A stretch of DNA of 64,000 nucleotides from Haematococcus lacustris (lineage: Eukaryota; Chlorophyta; Chlorophyceae; Chlamydomonadales; Haematococcaceae): the NCBI GenBank assembly GCA_030144725.1, contig JASKMD010000014.1, positions 7,280,284 to 7,344,283 on the forward strand, read 5' to 3'. The notes under the pieces are model-generated. The model was not told the DNA's origin. It did not search any database and saw only the letters and a program-made list of their open reading frames with translations. A program made the position numbers and the translations under genes. Below, one piece after another: positions 29,510 to 40,639 of this stretch (positions within the stretch are counted from its first letter, which is position 1; every line of letters begins with the position of its first letter).

Positions 29510-30199
29510 GTGCGGGTTGGGCCCGGTGAGCTGCAGGGTAGTCAGCCTCCCCGCTGGCTTGACACCGCCGCGAGGGCACCTCCGCGCCCCTCCCCGGATG
29601 ACAGGAGGGCTAGGCGGGAGGAGCGGCAGCGGGTGGCTCAGTGTAGGTCGAGGCGAGGCAACACGCAGCCAGCTACCCAGCCAGCCAGAGGGGGGCCTAG
29701 CCGGCGCCGGTATGGCATTCCCTCTTCCGGTTCCAGCTCTGAGGAGTGGGAGGCACGGCGTGAAGGGCACCAGCAAGCTGGCAGGCAGCGAGCTGCGCAG
29801 CTTGGCCATGGGTCCCCACACGTGCGCCGCTACGGGTTGCTCAGCCCCTCTGTTAGCCTGGCCAGCTCGCTGGGGGCCTCCTGTGATAGCCCTGTAGTTG
29901 AGCCAGCAGGGCCCCGGGAGGGGAGGTTGAGGGTGCCTAAGCGGCAGCAGCCCGAGCAGGCAGCTCAGCCTGGGGAGGAGGTCGAGCAGCTCGGTCCTCT
30001 GCCCCTGCGGCCCCCGCTAGCCATCTATTCCCGTGAGCCTCGGGTCCGCCTGCGCCGCCCGGGGGCCAAGTTGGCGTGCATTGAGGCCACCCCGCCCCCA
30101 CCCCCCGGCCCTCCTCCTTTGCCAGGCCCGCCTCCCCTTCCCAGCCCACCCGCCCTCCTCTACACACGCGTAGCCCGCGCGGGGGCAGGCCAGGACTAG
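29510..30199 (+). CDS. LINE ORF1 C-terminal part
   Basis: About 229 codons, open without an ATG near its start. A strong polypyrimidine tract and TTTCAG at 29,440-29,446 just upstream look like a 3' splice site, so this may be a downstream exon. The product is Arg/Pro-rich and basic with no recognised fold. It contains a GSQPPRWLDT module that is also present in the C-terminal half of the LINE pol units (around 1,640 and 5,445). Its stop is at 30,197-30,199 and the endonuclease ORF starts two bases later, typical of closely packed LINE ORF1/ORF2. Confidence 0.45.
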   Translation: MRVGPGELQGSQPPRWLDTAARAPPRPSPDDRRARREERQRVAQCRSRRGNTQPATQPARGGPSRRRYGIPSSGSSSEEWEARREGHQQAGRQRAAQLGHGSPHVRRYGLLSPSVSLASSLGASCDSPVVEPAGPREGRLRVPKRQQPEQAAQPGEEVEQLGPLPLRPPLAIYSREPRVRLRRPGAKLACIEATPPPPPGPPPLPGPPPLPSPPALLYTRVARAGAGQD

Positions 30200-30201
30200 C
30201 C

Positions 30202-30710
30202 ATGCAGCGCCCAGGTGTGGCCGCCAAGTTCTTGGCAGTCACCCTCAACGTGCAGGGCCTTGCCCAGCCGCACAAACTGCAGGCCCTGCTTGACTGGGCC
30301 GCTGACAGCCCGGCGCAAGTGGTGTTCCTCCAAGAGTGCCATAGGGCGGAGAGCGTGTGGCAGTGGGCAGAAGCCCACTCGGGGGCCAAGCCCGCCTGGC
30401 GGGGGCAGTGGTTTTACACCCCTGGCACCGGCAGCTCCCAAGGCTGCCTGGTATTGGTCAAGCCCTCCACCATCCTCCGGGGGTGCACCCAGGTGCAGCT
30501 GCAGGCAGAGGGGGCCCAGGGGCGGGTGCTGCGGGTAGACGGGGAGCTCGCAGGCATGCCGGTGTCCCTAGTGTGCGTGTACGCCCCGGCGCAGCAGGCA
30601 GAGCGGCCAGCGTTCCACGCAGAGTGCCTCCCCGCTTGCCTCCCGCCAGCCGCCGACCGCCGCCTCCTCCTCATGGGGGGCGACTTCAACTGCATCCTAG
30701 CCCCCGTGGA
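30202..30710 (+). CDS. LINE ORF2 N-terminus: APE-type endonuclease (cut by gap)
   Basis: Starts with ATG at 30,202, two bases after the previous stop. Motifs of an exonuclease-endonuclease-phosphatase domain appear in order: TLNVQGL (Asn), VVFLQECH (Glu), SQGCLVLVK, VSLVCVYAP and, just before the gap, LLMGGDFNC (Asp and Asn). This enzyme nicks target DNA to prime reverse transcription. The frame is intact for 169 codons and then runs into 500 N, so the RT part is not visible. It may belong to the same or a related family as the RT units at 1-8,545. Confidence 0.75.
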
Positions 30711-31210
30711 NNNNNNNNNNNNNNNNNNNNNNNNNNNNNNNNNNNNNNNNNNNNNNNNNNNNNNNNNNNNNNNNNNNNNNNNNNNNNNNNNNNNNNNNNN
30801 NNNNNNNNNNNNNNNNNNNNNNNNNNNNNNNNNNNNNNNNNNNNNNNNNNNNNNNNNNNNNNNNNNNNNNNNNNNNNNNNNNNNNNNNNNNNNNNNNNNN
30901 NNNNNNNNNNNNNNNNNNNNNNNNNNNNNNNNNNNNNNNNNNNNNNNNNNNNNNNNNNNNNNNNNNNNNNNNNNNNNNNNNNNNNNNNNNNNNNNNNNNN
31001 NNNNNNNNNNNNNNNNNNNNNNNNNNNNNNNNNNNNNNNNNNNNNNNNNNNNNNNNNNNNNNNNNNNNNNNNNNNNNNNNNNNNNNNNNNNNNNNNNNNN
31101 NNNNNNNNNNNNNNNNNNNNNNNNNNNNNNNNNNNNNNNNNNNNNNNNNNNNNNNNNNNNNNNNNNNNNNNNNNNNNNNNNNNNNNNNNNNNNNNNNNNN
31201 NNNNNNNNNN
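30711..31210. other. Assembly gap (500 N)
   Basis: Exactly 500 unknown bases, the usual placeholder for a gap of unknown size. It removes the rest of the LINE and possibly the N-terminal part of the Fanzor-like gene. Confidence 0.99.
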
Positions 31211-31496
31211 GCCAGCTCTGTACCACAAACTCATGTGTAGTCACTAGCGCAGGTCGCTCTCTGCAGCTAGCTCCGTGTAGGTAGCTATCGGCCGCTGTTC
31301 CCTGGCTGTCGCTGCGCAGCTCGTGCTGCACCCAGCTGACCGCAGCTCTGAATGTCATGGCGGTGGAGGAGGGGCGTCGGGCCGAAGCATGGGGCAAAGC
31401 GCATCACCTGCAGAAGTTGCGGAACTGGGGAGAGGCGTCGATGGCTGCCATCGGGCCCAGGCTGCGCGCCACAGCCCTGGCTGCCACAAGGCGTGA

Positions 31497-32067
31497 GGTG
31501 CGGCACGAACGCACTGCCCGAAGCTGCCCGGGCGCGTGGTGCTGGTGCATGAGTTTCGTACCAGCCGGGTCAGCTCTGCCCGCACCAACGTGGTGCAAGG
31601 TCAAGCAGAGTCCTTCAGGTGAGAGACCTCAGATGCATTCGCACTGTAGGAGTGGAGTCATTGCATAGCTGTAGAATGGCATCGCACACAGCAGCCTAGA
31701 CTGTGCCCAGTTCAGGCTATACATGGCATGGCTCAACACGTTGTTTAGCAATCTTACAAGTGAGCATTGATCTATGTCGCCTTGCAGGTGGCTGTACCCG
31801 GTGCGCAGCATGGCGACGCGGTCCCGGATCCGGGGCTTGATGTGCTCTACAAGCAATGTCATCAAGCGCAGCTTCTACGACCGAGACGTGTCAGCCGCGC
31901 TGAACATCGCCCGCATTGCAGCCGGGCCGGGCCGCCCACGCGAGCTCAGCAGCTGGCTGGGCCGCCCCGCCATGCCTAACCCAGGCACAGTGGGCCAGGA
32001 GTGGGTGCAAGTGCGCGACAGAGGCCTGCTGCGGAAGTGGCAGCGGCGGCACCAGCGGCAGCTGTAG
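31497..32067 (+). pseudogene. Fanzor (eukaryotic TnpB-like) C-terminal fragment
   Basis: Two exons, 31,497-31,618 and 31,788-32,067, join in frame across a GT-AG intron. The product reads GRVVLVHEFRTSR, a RuvC-II motif with the catalytic Glu (codon 31,551), and after the intron RGLMCSTSN then FYDRDVSAALNI, the RuvC-III motif with its Asp (near 31,885). TnpB/Fanzor nucleases share E-x-TS, zinc-ribbon and RD-x-x-AA-x-NI in this order. The first CxxC of the zinc ribbon is missing (SRVSSAR instead) and the second pair has only one Cys. A stop at 31,494 in this frame and the gap upstream leave no RuvC-I or N-terminal domain, so this is a remnant or an incomplete view. A basic tail (LLRKWQRRHQRQL) ends the protein. 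Confidence 0.6.
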
Positions 32068-34330
32068 TGTCATGTGTGTCATGCCACGAGCCAAGCAAAC
32101 AAACAGACAAGCTGGTTGCCCCTTACAAAGGGGATGTGTGTGCGTTAGAGTGTGCATAGGGTAAGGCTCTAGCGAATAGGTTAGGGACACAGTCCCGACT
32201 CCTAGGTTAGGGACACACACCGGTCTCTCACTGCTGTGGATAAGTGTAGGGGGCTCCACAGGAGGACAGGGATACAGCATGGTTGAAATATCCGTTTAGA
32301 TATATATACTGTCATACAGGTAGTACAGGTGTATGGCAGAGCTGCCCGAAGCTGGGACGTAATTGCTGCTAACTAGGGGGTGTGCTGTAGTATTACATGG
32401 AGTGGCAGAGTTCCTAACGCCTAATGCCTGACGGCAATACGCAGGGGCGCGACACGGAAGCAGGTTCGCAGCTCAGTGGGGTTCGACGAATCAGTCGAGC
32501 TCGAGGACCGCGACCTAAACGCGGTGAACGGTGGATCGCAATATTTAATGACGCGAGTGGTGCTCCTTCGATGCCCCTTGCTCCTGCCTTGTTGTGTCCG
32601 TGCCTAGCTGGTGCGTGCCTAGCTGGTGCGTGCCTAGCTGGTCCGTGCAGGCTGCGGGAGCTGTCCCGTTGTCCGACCGCGACTGTCCATCCTGGTCACC
32701 GGGCGCAGGCAGTGGGTGGTTTGACATCCTGGACGCCGAGGCCAGCCTGGACCAGCAGGTTCGTTCGCCGCAGCGGGACTTTCACCGGTTTGACGAGCGT
32801 CTGCAGCGCCTGAGCCGCCTGGCACAGAACGTGGCCCTTGTGCAGCTCGACAGGGACCGCCAGCAAGAAGACTAGGGCCGGTGCCAGTAAGGAGTGCATG
32901 CCGACTAAGGAAAACCCACGCCGGCCCCGAAGCGGCAGCGCTGAATGAACCCTCAAGGCGAGGGGGTGTTACACAAGCTGAGCTTGAGCCATCGTTATTA
33001 GCAGCAGCAGGAGGAGGAAGGATATCTACTTCCGGCGAACACCACGTCGCTGCTGCTGGCACCACACGGCACCACATCGCTGCTGCTGGCACCTGCACCT
33101 TAAGCCTTACAGCCCTTTTGTCCCTCACTAGGTCGTCCATTTCAGCCGGACCACCAGCGACCACTAGTAGCCACTAGTGGGAATACAAGGGACCACTAGT
33201 GGGCAATAGTCGCCCGACTCAAGTGGTGTTATTGGGCTGTGTGGAGTATACCCAATGCACATGGACATGGTGCATGAGTGCCTACCACCTACATCATTGC
33301 CTGACCCCTTAGGGCTATTGTGTAAAGTTGACATGGCAAAACATGCGCTAATGTAAGCTGATGACAGCTCAACAAGGGGGCACACAAAACTGTGCCACAG
33401 CAGGCTGCTGCTGCAGCCCTATTAGCCACCTCACCTACTCCTTGCAAACCTCCAAGTCATAAGCCAGCCTTGTGCAAGTCCACATGATTCGTCTATATGG
33501 GTAAGGCTGGCCATCGAGCGTTGAAAGCCTACTTATCAGGGGTGTTAATAGAACGGTTACGGCTAAATACTGTTGAGTGGGACGGTGTCTGTGAGGTAGT
33601 AGCAGTTGTTAAGGGAGCTTGAAGGTGAGGGGGGAGAGACCTCGAGAAGCGGAGGAGCTAGAGACACAAAAGGTTTGAGACAAGAGGGCTAGAAAGGAGA
33701 GGGGAGTGAAACACGTTAAGAATCAGTGGGTTACGGGTCTGACCATCTAGTTGCTTACAATGCCTTGACAAATAGCCAAAGCGAAACAAAAACCGTAACC
33801 AAGGACCAGGCGCACACCTTGCAGGCACCAGCTACCACACACATCTGCAAGACACACAGCTCAGGGTCATCATCGTCAAGCCTGCAGTTGCAACCCACGC
33901 TGTCATGGAGAAGTGAACATGCCTCCAGGCTGCTGCAAGGAATGCTCGCTACTGGTATCACTACTGCAGAGAAGCAGGACCGCCCTATGACTATCACGCA
34001 CTGATGACATTATTGTACAGACACCTCAAGCCAGACGCATTGTGTGCACCAGGCTCCTGCTGTGCAGCCTGCTAATACTATCGAGCTACATATAGTCCCA
34101 AAGCCGCTGCTAGTGGAGCCCAACAAGGCGCTGGGACGGAAAAGGGTACAGGAGCAGGCTGCAGTGCAGCCAGGCTGGGTCCACTCGAAGCTGAGAGGCA
34201 GCTCGCCTGGCAGCGCTGCAGCTGCATGGCCGGACTGGCATTGACAGGGCCACAACCCTAATGGAGAAATGTCGAAAGCAACGACGGTGCGCTGCGGTAT
34301 CACGTTGCAGGGACAATTGATGTGTCCGCA
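32068..34330. other. No confident gene
   Basis: The only candidate is a 94-codon frame at 32,594-32,875 without an ATG start, preceded by a short tandem repeat (three GTGCCTAGCTGGTGC units, 32,600-32,645) and ending in a charged helical stretch. I do not recognise it. A CTGCTGCTGGCACC pair lies at about 33,049-33,092. The remainder holds no domain-like frame. Confidence 0.5.
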
Positions 34331-34552
34331 TCAAAAAGCCCTCATCCGCGAACGCAACATATCTCGCCCGCTGTGGAAGCCACCCAGCACCAGGACTACC
34401 AGCGAGATTAGGGGCAACCCCACGACGCCCAGGAGGACGCACAGCGACTCCAAAGCTACCGCCACAGGCCCAGTCAGCACCAGCTCCTTGCTTGCGTTGG
34501 GCTTGGGCTTGGTGATGGTAGGTACCAGCGGGTGCGCAGAAGTGGAGGCCAT
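34331..34552 (-). CDS. Small membrane protein, unknown function
   Basis: A 73-aa frame starting at an ATG at 34,552 and ending at 34,331. After a polar N-terminus (MASTSAHPLVP) there is a long hydrophobic stretch (about residues 26-55: GPVAVALESLCVLLGVVGLP and ISLVVLVLGGF), enough for one or two membrane spans, then a short basic tail (SGRDMLRSRMRAF). It is divergent from BIN4 with 227 bp between starts. It could continue in further exons downstream. I do not recognise the family. Confidence 0.4.
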   Translation of the reverse strand: MASTSAHPLVPTITKPKPNASKELVLTGPVAVALESLCVLLGVVGLPLISLVVLVLGGFHSGRDMLRSRMRAF

Positions 34553-34779
34553 TTTCTGCTGACGAGGCTGGCGCGGTCGCCTAACTATTTGGACGGAGGC
34601 GAGCAATGATGCTGCGGTTGCTTACGTCAGACTGTGCAAGCTTTCAGGCTGGTCAACGTGAGAAGCGAAGAATGCTTGCGCTAAAGCTAGCCTCATCCCT
34701 GTTCACACCTTTCATTTCGAAACCTTTTTGTCCCCACTCCCCCCACTGGAGTACAGCACGCACCAGACAGCGCTCAAGA
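34553..34779. promoter_or_regulatory. Divergent intergenic region upstream of BIN4
   Basis: This 227-bp stretch separates the two opposed starts and probably drives both genes. No clear TATA box is seen. Confidence 0.4.
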
Positions 34780-37700
34780 ATGGAGGATACAGACTCTGAC
34801 TCGCCACCATTGATTCACCGAACCCGCAGAGCTCCTGGCCGCCCCTCGTCACCTGCTCCTACTGGTTTTCAAGTCAGCAAGGATGAAGACGACCTCCCTG
34901 ACTGGGCACAAAACTTTAAGGTCTAGTGTTGGACATGGCAACTATGCGGTCCGCCTGTCTCAAGCCAGTGGCATATCTGCATGACTGCAGAGCCCCTACA
35001 CCATTGCACGAGCAGCATCAAGCCCAGACGATGACGACATGGTCGACCTGACAGGCAGCCAGCTCAACGCCCCAGCCCACCCCAAATCTCTCCCTGGTAA
35101 TGACGTGCACACTGTACGTTCCCACGCCATGGACTATGCAGTCTCCTCTAACTTGCCCCGCATGGTACCGCAGCACCCCTGCAGCCAGAAACCACGCATG
35201 GCGCCCAGCCACCAAAGGTACAGACACGGCAGCCCACTGCTCCCACATCCCTCGCCTCCATACCAGCCGCCTCTAAGCGAGGATCAGCCCAGCCTGTGAA
35301 GCTGGCGACGCCCAGTGTCTCTGTAACCCCCGCCGGCCCTGCCGCCCCATCTGCCCCAGCACTCCCACCAAGCAGCACAGCAGCAGGGGGGCAGGCAAGT
35401 GCAGCAGCGCGTGGCGGTGTGGGGGTGAAAGCTGCCAGCCCCATCAAGGCCAAGCTGCCCCTGCTGCTGCCAGACAAGGTGCCCCGCAACAAGGTAGGTC
35501 TCAGGGCCCAGGTTACACCAGGGTCACACTGTAGGTCAAGGTTACACCAGGGTCACACTGCAGGTCAAGGTGACACCAGGGTCACACTGTAGGTCATGGT
35601 TACACCAGGGTCACACTGTAGGTCATGGTTACACCAGGGTCACGATGTAGGTCTGGGTTACACCAGGGTCACACCGAGGCACACTCAGGATTGGGCATGG
35701 TCATGGCCCTGCCCCGGCTGAGCAGGCCCTGTCCCTGTGAGCTGCAGGCGCTGCTGGAGCTTGTGGCAGGCGGTGATGAGGCAGTGGTGGACCTGGCAGG
35801 GGATGCCGGGGCGGTGGGACGCCTGTCAGTGACGGGCAAGGCTGGTGAGGGCCTGCCTGCCTGCCTGCCTGCCTACCTGGACATACACTACCTCATCCGC
35901 CCTCCTGCCCGCCCACCTACCGCCCACCTGCTTTCCTGCTCTAATGCTTTACACCTGCCTTTACACTCTCCCTCAAACCTGCCCCCATATCTGACCTCAC
36001 ACCTGTCCTCACACCTGCCTTTACACCCACCCTCACACCCACCTTCACACTTGCCCTCACACCTGCCCTCGCACCCACCCCCACAGGCAGTGAAGAGCTC
36101 ATTGTGGACCTGAAGGGCGTCATGTTTGCCGCCACCATCCTGCCGCTGGCTGCAACAGCCATGGTCATCAACATCCAGCCAAACGGAGCCAAGGTACAGC
36201 CCAGGCAGTCCTGACTGATGCCAGGCCCAGGGACTCAGGAGAGCATGAGCAGCAGCACCACTTACCTGGACAGCTAGACAGGGTCAGATGACCCCGACCC
36301 TACATAATGGCTGGGTGTGCTCAGTGTCGGGCCAGGGTTCACTTCATGCAAGCCCCAGATTGCATGACCTTCAGCTGCGCAAAGGGCGGATTGAGCTTGA
36401 TGCCGCACGCCCGCCAGCAGCTGGTGGGTGTGCCGCCCCTTCACCCAATGCATGCTGGCTAGGGGCGCAGCATGGCCGGCCCACTCTCCATGCCCATGCT
36501 GATCACTGCTCCATGCCCCCTGCCTCCTGACCCCTCCTCCCCAGAAACTGAGCCAGCAGAACTCGACTGCTTCATCAGCTCAGCGTTGCACAGCTCAGGT
36601 TGATGTGCTGCGCCTCACATCCAGCAGCCGACAGCGTGAGCGATGCAAGTCACCACCATCACAGTTCCACAAGCTGCTGCATGACCCCACAGGGGTGAGG
36701 GCTGTAAGATGCGGGCGGGTGGGCGGGCGGGCGGGTGAGCAAGGGGTGAGCAAGGGGCTGGGGTCCCCATCAGTGGTACCAAACGCGACAGCTCGTACAG
36801 TGCGTCCTGCCGTACTGCCGTTTTCTTGTATGGTCGGGGTCGTGTTCAATCGTATTGCGAGACTGCCCATGCTTGGCCCCTGCCCAGCCCCCTTGAACAG
36901 CCTGGGCTCTCTCTGCTGGCGCTGGCGCCGGAAACCATCCAGCCCTGCGAGTCAAACCCTGCGCCATTAGACCACTTGTGCAGCCCACGTGCATGGCCCG
37001 AGCAGCCCCCTGAACAGCCTGCCCACTCAGTGCTGGTGCTGGCATGTGGAAAAGATCGTCAACAATGCTGAGGCAGCCACCACCCTGAGAGTGCTGAGCG
37101 CCATCAAGCCACCTGAGCAGTCCCCCTGAACAGCCTGCCCACCTGACCAGCCACCCTGAACAGTCTGCTCACCTGAACAGCCTGACCAGCTCCCCTTACC
37201 AGCCTGAACCCCTGAATAGCCTGCCCCCCTGACCAGCCCCCGGCCTGGCCCCAGCCCCCTGAGCCGGCCTCCTGGGCCCTGTCTGTCCGGCTGCAGGTGG
37301 AGGCCGTGTTCAATGACTTTGTGCGGCTCAGTGAGCTGCGGGGGGGCTGGGGTGAGGAGGAGGGGGAGGGGGCCGGCCTCACCTCCCTGCTGGCTGAGGA
37401 GGATGATGAGGAGCACTACATGGTGCAAGGTGGGCCAGGCCACAGGCAACAGCTCCCTGCAGAAGACCACACTGGCAGTGATGATGACCCCTGCCCCTCC
37501 ACTCCCCCTACCCTCCCTCCCCTGACCCCCTGCCCCTGGCCCTGCCTCTCTGACGGCACAGCTCAGGGCAGGCTCAGTATGTGGGCAGTGTGCAAGGCAG
37601 TGCCCCTACGGCTCTCTCCCCTCCCCTCCCCTCCCCTCCCCTCCCCACCCTCCCCCTGCAAGGCAGTGCCCCCTGCCCCTGGTCCTACATCTCAATCAGC

Positions 37701-38482
37701 AAGGCACGGCGGGAGCTTGGCAGTGCAGCCTCCGTCCCCTCCCCCTCTTGGGCGGCATGCCACAAGGCGTGGCCCCGTCCCCCTCCTCCTCCTCCATACT
37801 AAACCTGGCGCCTGAGCTCAGCCCCTGCTTTGCTGTCCTGTGTCCCCGACACTGTTGATACGATTCACTGGTATGGCCTGTCCTCTAGGCCTGGAGCCAA
37901 CTCCCGCCTAGCCCTCTGCCCCCTCCATCATTCTGCCCAACTGTGAAATGGCGACCTTCTTGGCTGACAGGAGTTGACTAATGCCTAAGACCCTTGTGCT
38001 TGCTTGGTTGAAGCTGGCATGGGCTGTCCTACCTTCTCACCAATGCCAACCTACATCCCTCCCCGAACCCAACAAGGCTAGCTGTCACAGTAGTTTGAAA
38101 CCATAGCCTGGCCCACAGCTGACCCTGTGTCACACAATAAGTACTCTTATATATATTGTAAAACCATAGCCTGGCCCACGGCCAACCCTGGCGCTTGCAT
38201 GCTTGCATGCCTCATGGTGGTCCAGGTGAGGGGGAGGCAGCAGAGGGGGAGGTCACAGACGGCAGCGGGCGCAAGAAGCCCGCCAAGAAGGCCAAGCCCG
38301 GCAGCAGCAAGGCGGCAGGTGGCAGTGCAAAGAAGGGCGGCAGCAAGCCTGCAGCAGCAACAGCCGGCAAACCGGCAAGCAAAGGCAGCGCAAGTGGCAA
38401 GGGTGGGGGCAAAACCAAAGCTGGGGGCATGGGAGGCACGAGGGGGGTGAAGAAGGCGGCGGGGAAGAAGGGCAGGGGGTGA
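34780..38482 (+). CDS. BIN4: BIN4-like topoisomerase VI complex subunit, 7 exons
   Basis: Model exons: 34,780-34,920, 34,991-35,096, about 35,174-35,493, 35,748-35,844, 36,087-36,193, 37,297-37,429 and 38,226-38,482. The 1,161 nt stay in frame (386 aa). The N-terminus is acidic with a DLPDWAQNF motif like the SPDW start of plant BIN4. The conserved core reads LLLPDKVPRNK, VVDLAGDAGAVGRLSV, ELIVDLKGVMF, MVINIQPNGAKVEAVFNDF and, after an acidic linker, EEHYMVQG, all in the BIN4 order. The C-terminus is a Lys/Gly/Ser-rich tail with PAKKAK and KKAAGKKGRG, likely DNA-binding and nuclear. BIN4/MID acts with topoisomerase VI in endoreduplication in plants. An upstream in-frame Met at 34,606 exists but the motif order favours 34,780. 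The third exon could start at 35,189. Confidence 0.8.
35510..35675 (+). repeat. 29-30-bp tandem repeat in BIN4 intron 3
   Basis: Six copies of GGTTACACCAGGGTCACACTGTAGGTCA-type units (split here as GGTTACACCAGGGTCACAC plus GTAGGTCA) inside the intron. Confidence 0.85.
36194..37296 (+). other. Long BIN4 intron 5
   Basis: This 1.1-kb intron has degenerate CCCCTGAACAGCCTGCCCAC repeats near 37,000-37,250 and a GGGC run at 36,713-36,735. Protein-level continuity across it (GAK to VEAVFNDF) matches plant BIN4, so no exon is expected inside. Confidence 0.55.
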
Positions 38483-40639
38483 GGGCAGGGGGAGGGCAGG
38501 GGGAGAAGAAAATGAAGAGCTGGGCGATCTATGAGCCATGAGCTGCAAGGGTAGGCTGCATTGGGGATGCTGCCTGGGGCAGGGTGCCTGCTAGGTGAGG
38601 GGGTGAGGCAGGGCTGCCCTGACTTCACTGCCACTACACAACCGTGCCCAACCAGTCCCCCTGCCCAGCCGGTGTCGTCACCACAGCATCAACCACACTC
38701 TTCTGATACCCAACTGCCCCAGTTGCCAGCCCCTTAGCCTCCACCCAGCTGGCAGTCACTCTAGTTGCACTGTCCGCAGCAGCGGTGTTATAATGCCCGC
38801 AACAGCATCAGGAGTGGTGGCGGTGGTTTGAGGAGGGTGACCAGGTGGCAGTGTGAGGTGTGACCAGGTGGCAGCGTGAGGTGTGACACCTGTTGCTGGC
38901 CAGCAGTAGCAGGGGCTGGGCCTGGCTTTGCTCCAGCTGCCCCCCTTGGCAGTCAGGGCTTCTGACACCGGAGGGCAACCAGGGCACATACGGCTGGTGG
39001 AGGCTGTCCAGCTGCCTGCAGCGGCGGTGGTGGTGAGAGGAGGAGGGGGAGGAGGAGTGTGGCGGCGGGGCAGCGCGAAGCCTGTAGCATTCAGTGGCTA
39101 CAAAAGGCTGTGAGAGCAGCCCTGCCGCAGGCGCAACGCATCCCCTCACTCCTAGCTAGCAGCAACACTAGCCGCTGCTGGGGTGGGCAGAGGGTGTGAG
39201 GCGCGCCTGGCTGTGCAGGGGGGGCAGCAAGGGAGGTGGTGGACTGAGGGGGTGAGTGTGACCAAGTGGTGGCAGTAGCCTGGTTGCTGCCAGCCAGGTC
39301 TGCCTGCTGAGCCTTGACAGTCAGCAGCTTGGGCATGAAGCCTGGCATGGGTGTGTGCGTTCAATGTGACTTGCAACCCATTCCATGACGGCATGCGCAT
39401 GGATGGGACCACATCACTCCACCGTACACGGCTGCATGCCCCTTCATGTCTGCATCATGATGTGCACAGCTGTGCAAGTCAGCAAAGGTTTTCAGTGCAA
39501 TGCATACAGCAGCAGCCAAACATGACCCCTGTGGGTCAGTACGCACACACCATGCAGAACCTGTTGCAGTACATGAATGCATGGTTGAAGTCCTGGGTCA
39601 GGTTGTCCTCAGTTTGGGCGAAGGTTAGGTGACAGTGATAATATGCGATGGCTCACACAGCCAGACTCGTGGCTATTGGGTTGCTTGGCCGCCCTCCTCT
39701 TAGGGTTAGGATCCCTAACTTAGGGACAGGATGCAATGACATGGCGTGATACATGGCCACACACAAAATGGCTTACATCGTTCTGGCAGCTAGCCACTAG
39801 GATGCTTGACCGCCCCTCCCCGCTAAGGTTAGGGATTTTCTGATGCATGGCCATGGAAGTGCTGTAAGGGAGGCGCATGCGGTCTGGGTACGCCATATTG
39901 TCACCACCCCCTGTGCCATGTCAGCTATCCATGCAGCCAGCCATGCTGAGACATGCCAGCGGAGTGGTGGGAAAAATAGGGCGGACACAGTTAAACACGA
40001 AATGAGTGCATCCAGCAGTCGTGGCAGCCTCTCATCATGAATTGTGGGGACTCATGTTTACCAAACCTTGCTGGCGCACAGGAAGCGAACAACTCCTTTC
40101 GTTTTCACGGCCATCCATAAACAGTCAGCTAGAGACCTGACTTGCCACAGGGCTGGTTTGATCAGCCTCCCTGAGCCTGCATTTCTCCCTCCCTGCCCCT
40201 GCTTTGCTTTGACTCGTCTGTTACGGGGCCGCTGGCGCGGCCGATCACCTACGGCATGGAGCTGACCAGAAGCTGAGCATGGACGTGCGAACGGCGCCAG
40301 GCTGTGTGGCGGTGCGGGTGAACGGCGCGATGTGAGCGCATAATTGTCCTGAAAGCCCCGTCGACGCCTGGCACCGAAAGCGCTCGACCAGCGCCTTTGA
40401 CTCCTTCTGCCGGGCACGCCGCTGGCTTTCGGCTGCCGGTGCGTGCAGTTGTGCTACGTCATTGTTCACCTAGACCGGACTGGGCCGGGCGATGCGCGCA
40501 TGGTGGCAATGATGGGTGGTCGCACATGAATAATAAGGGTGGCAACTCCACCGAGGAGACAGACACGCAGTGTCAGCGCTTGCTGCAGACTTGCAACTCG
40601 CACCAGCTTCACCTGTTCCGCTCAAGCGCACCTGCAACG
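38483..40639. other. No confident gene between BIN4 and FAS1
   Basis: Several short frames but no recognisable domain. Near 38,840-38,890 there are GTGACCAGGTGGCAG repeats. No TGTAA signal was found close to the BIN4 stop. Confidence 0.5.

Noticed and set aside
32594..32875. Possible small gene with a charged helical C-terminus
   Set aside because: No ATG start, tandem repeat at its head, no recognised family; left as unassigned.
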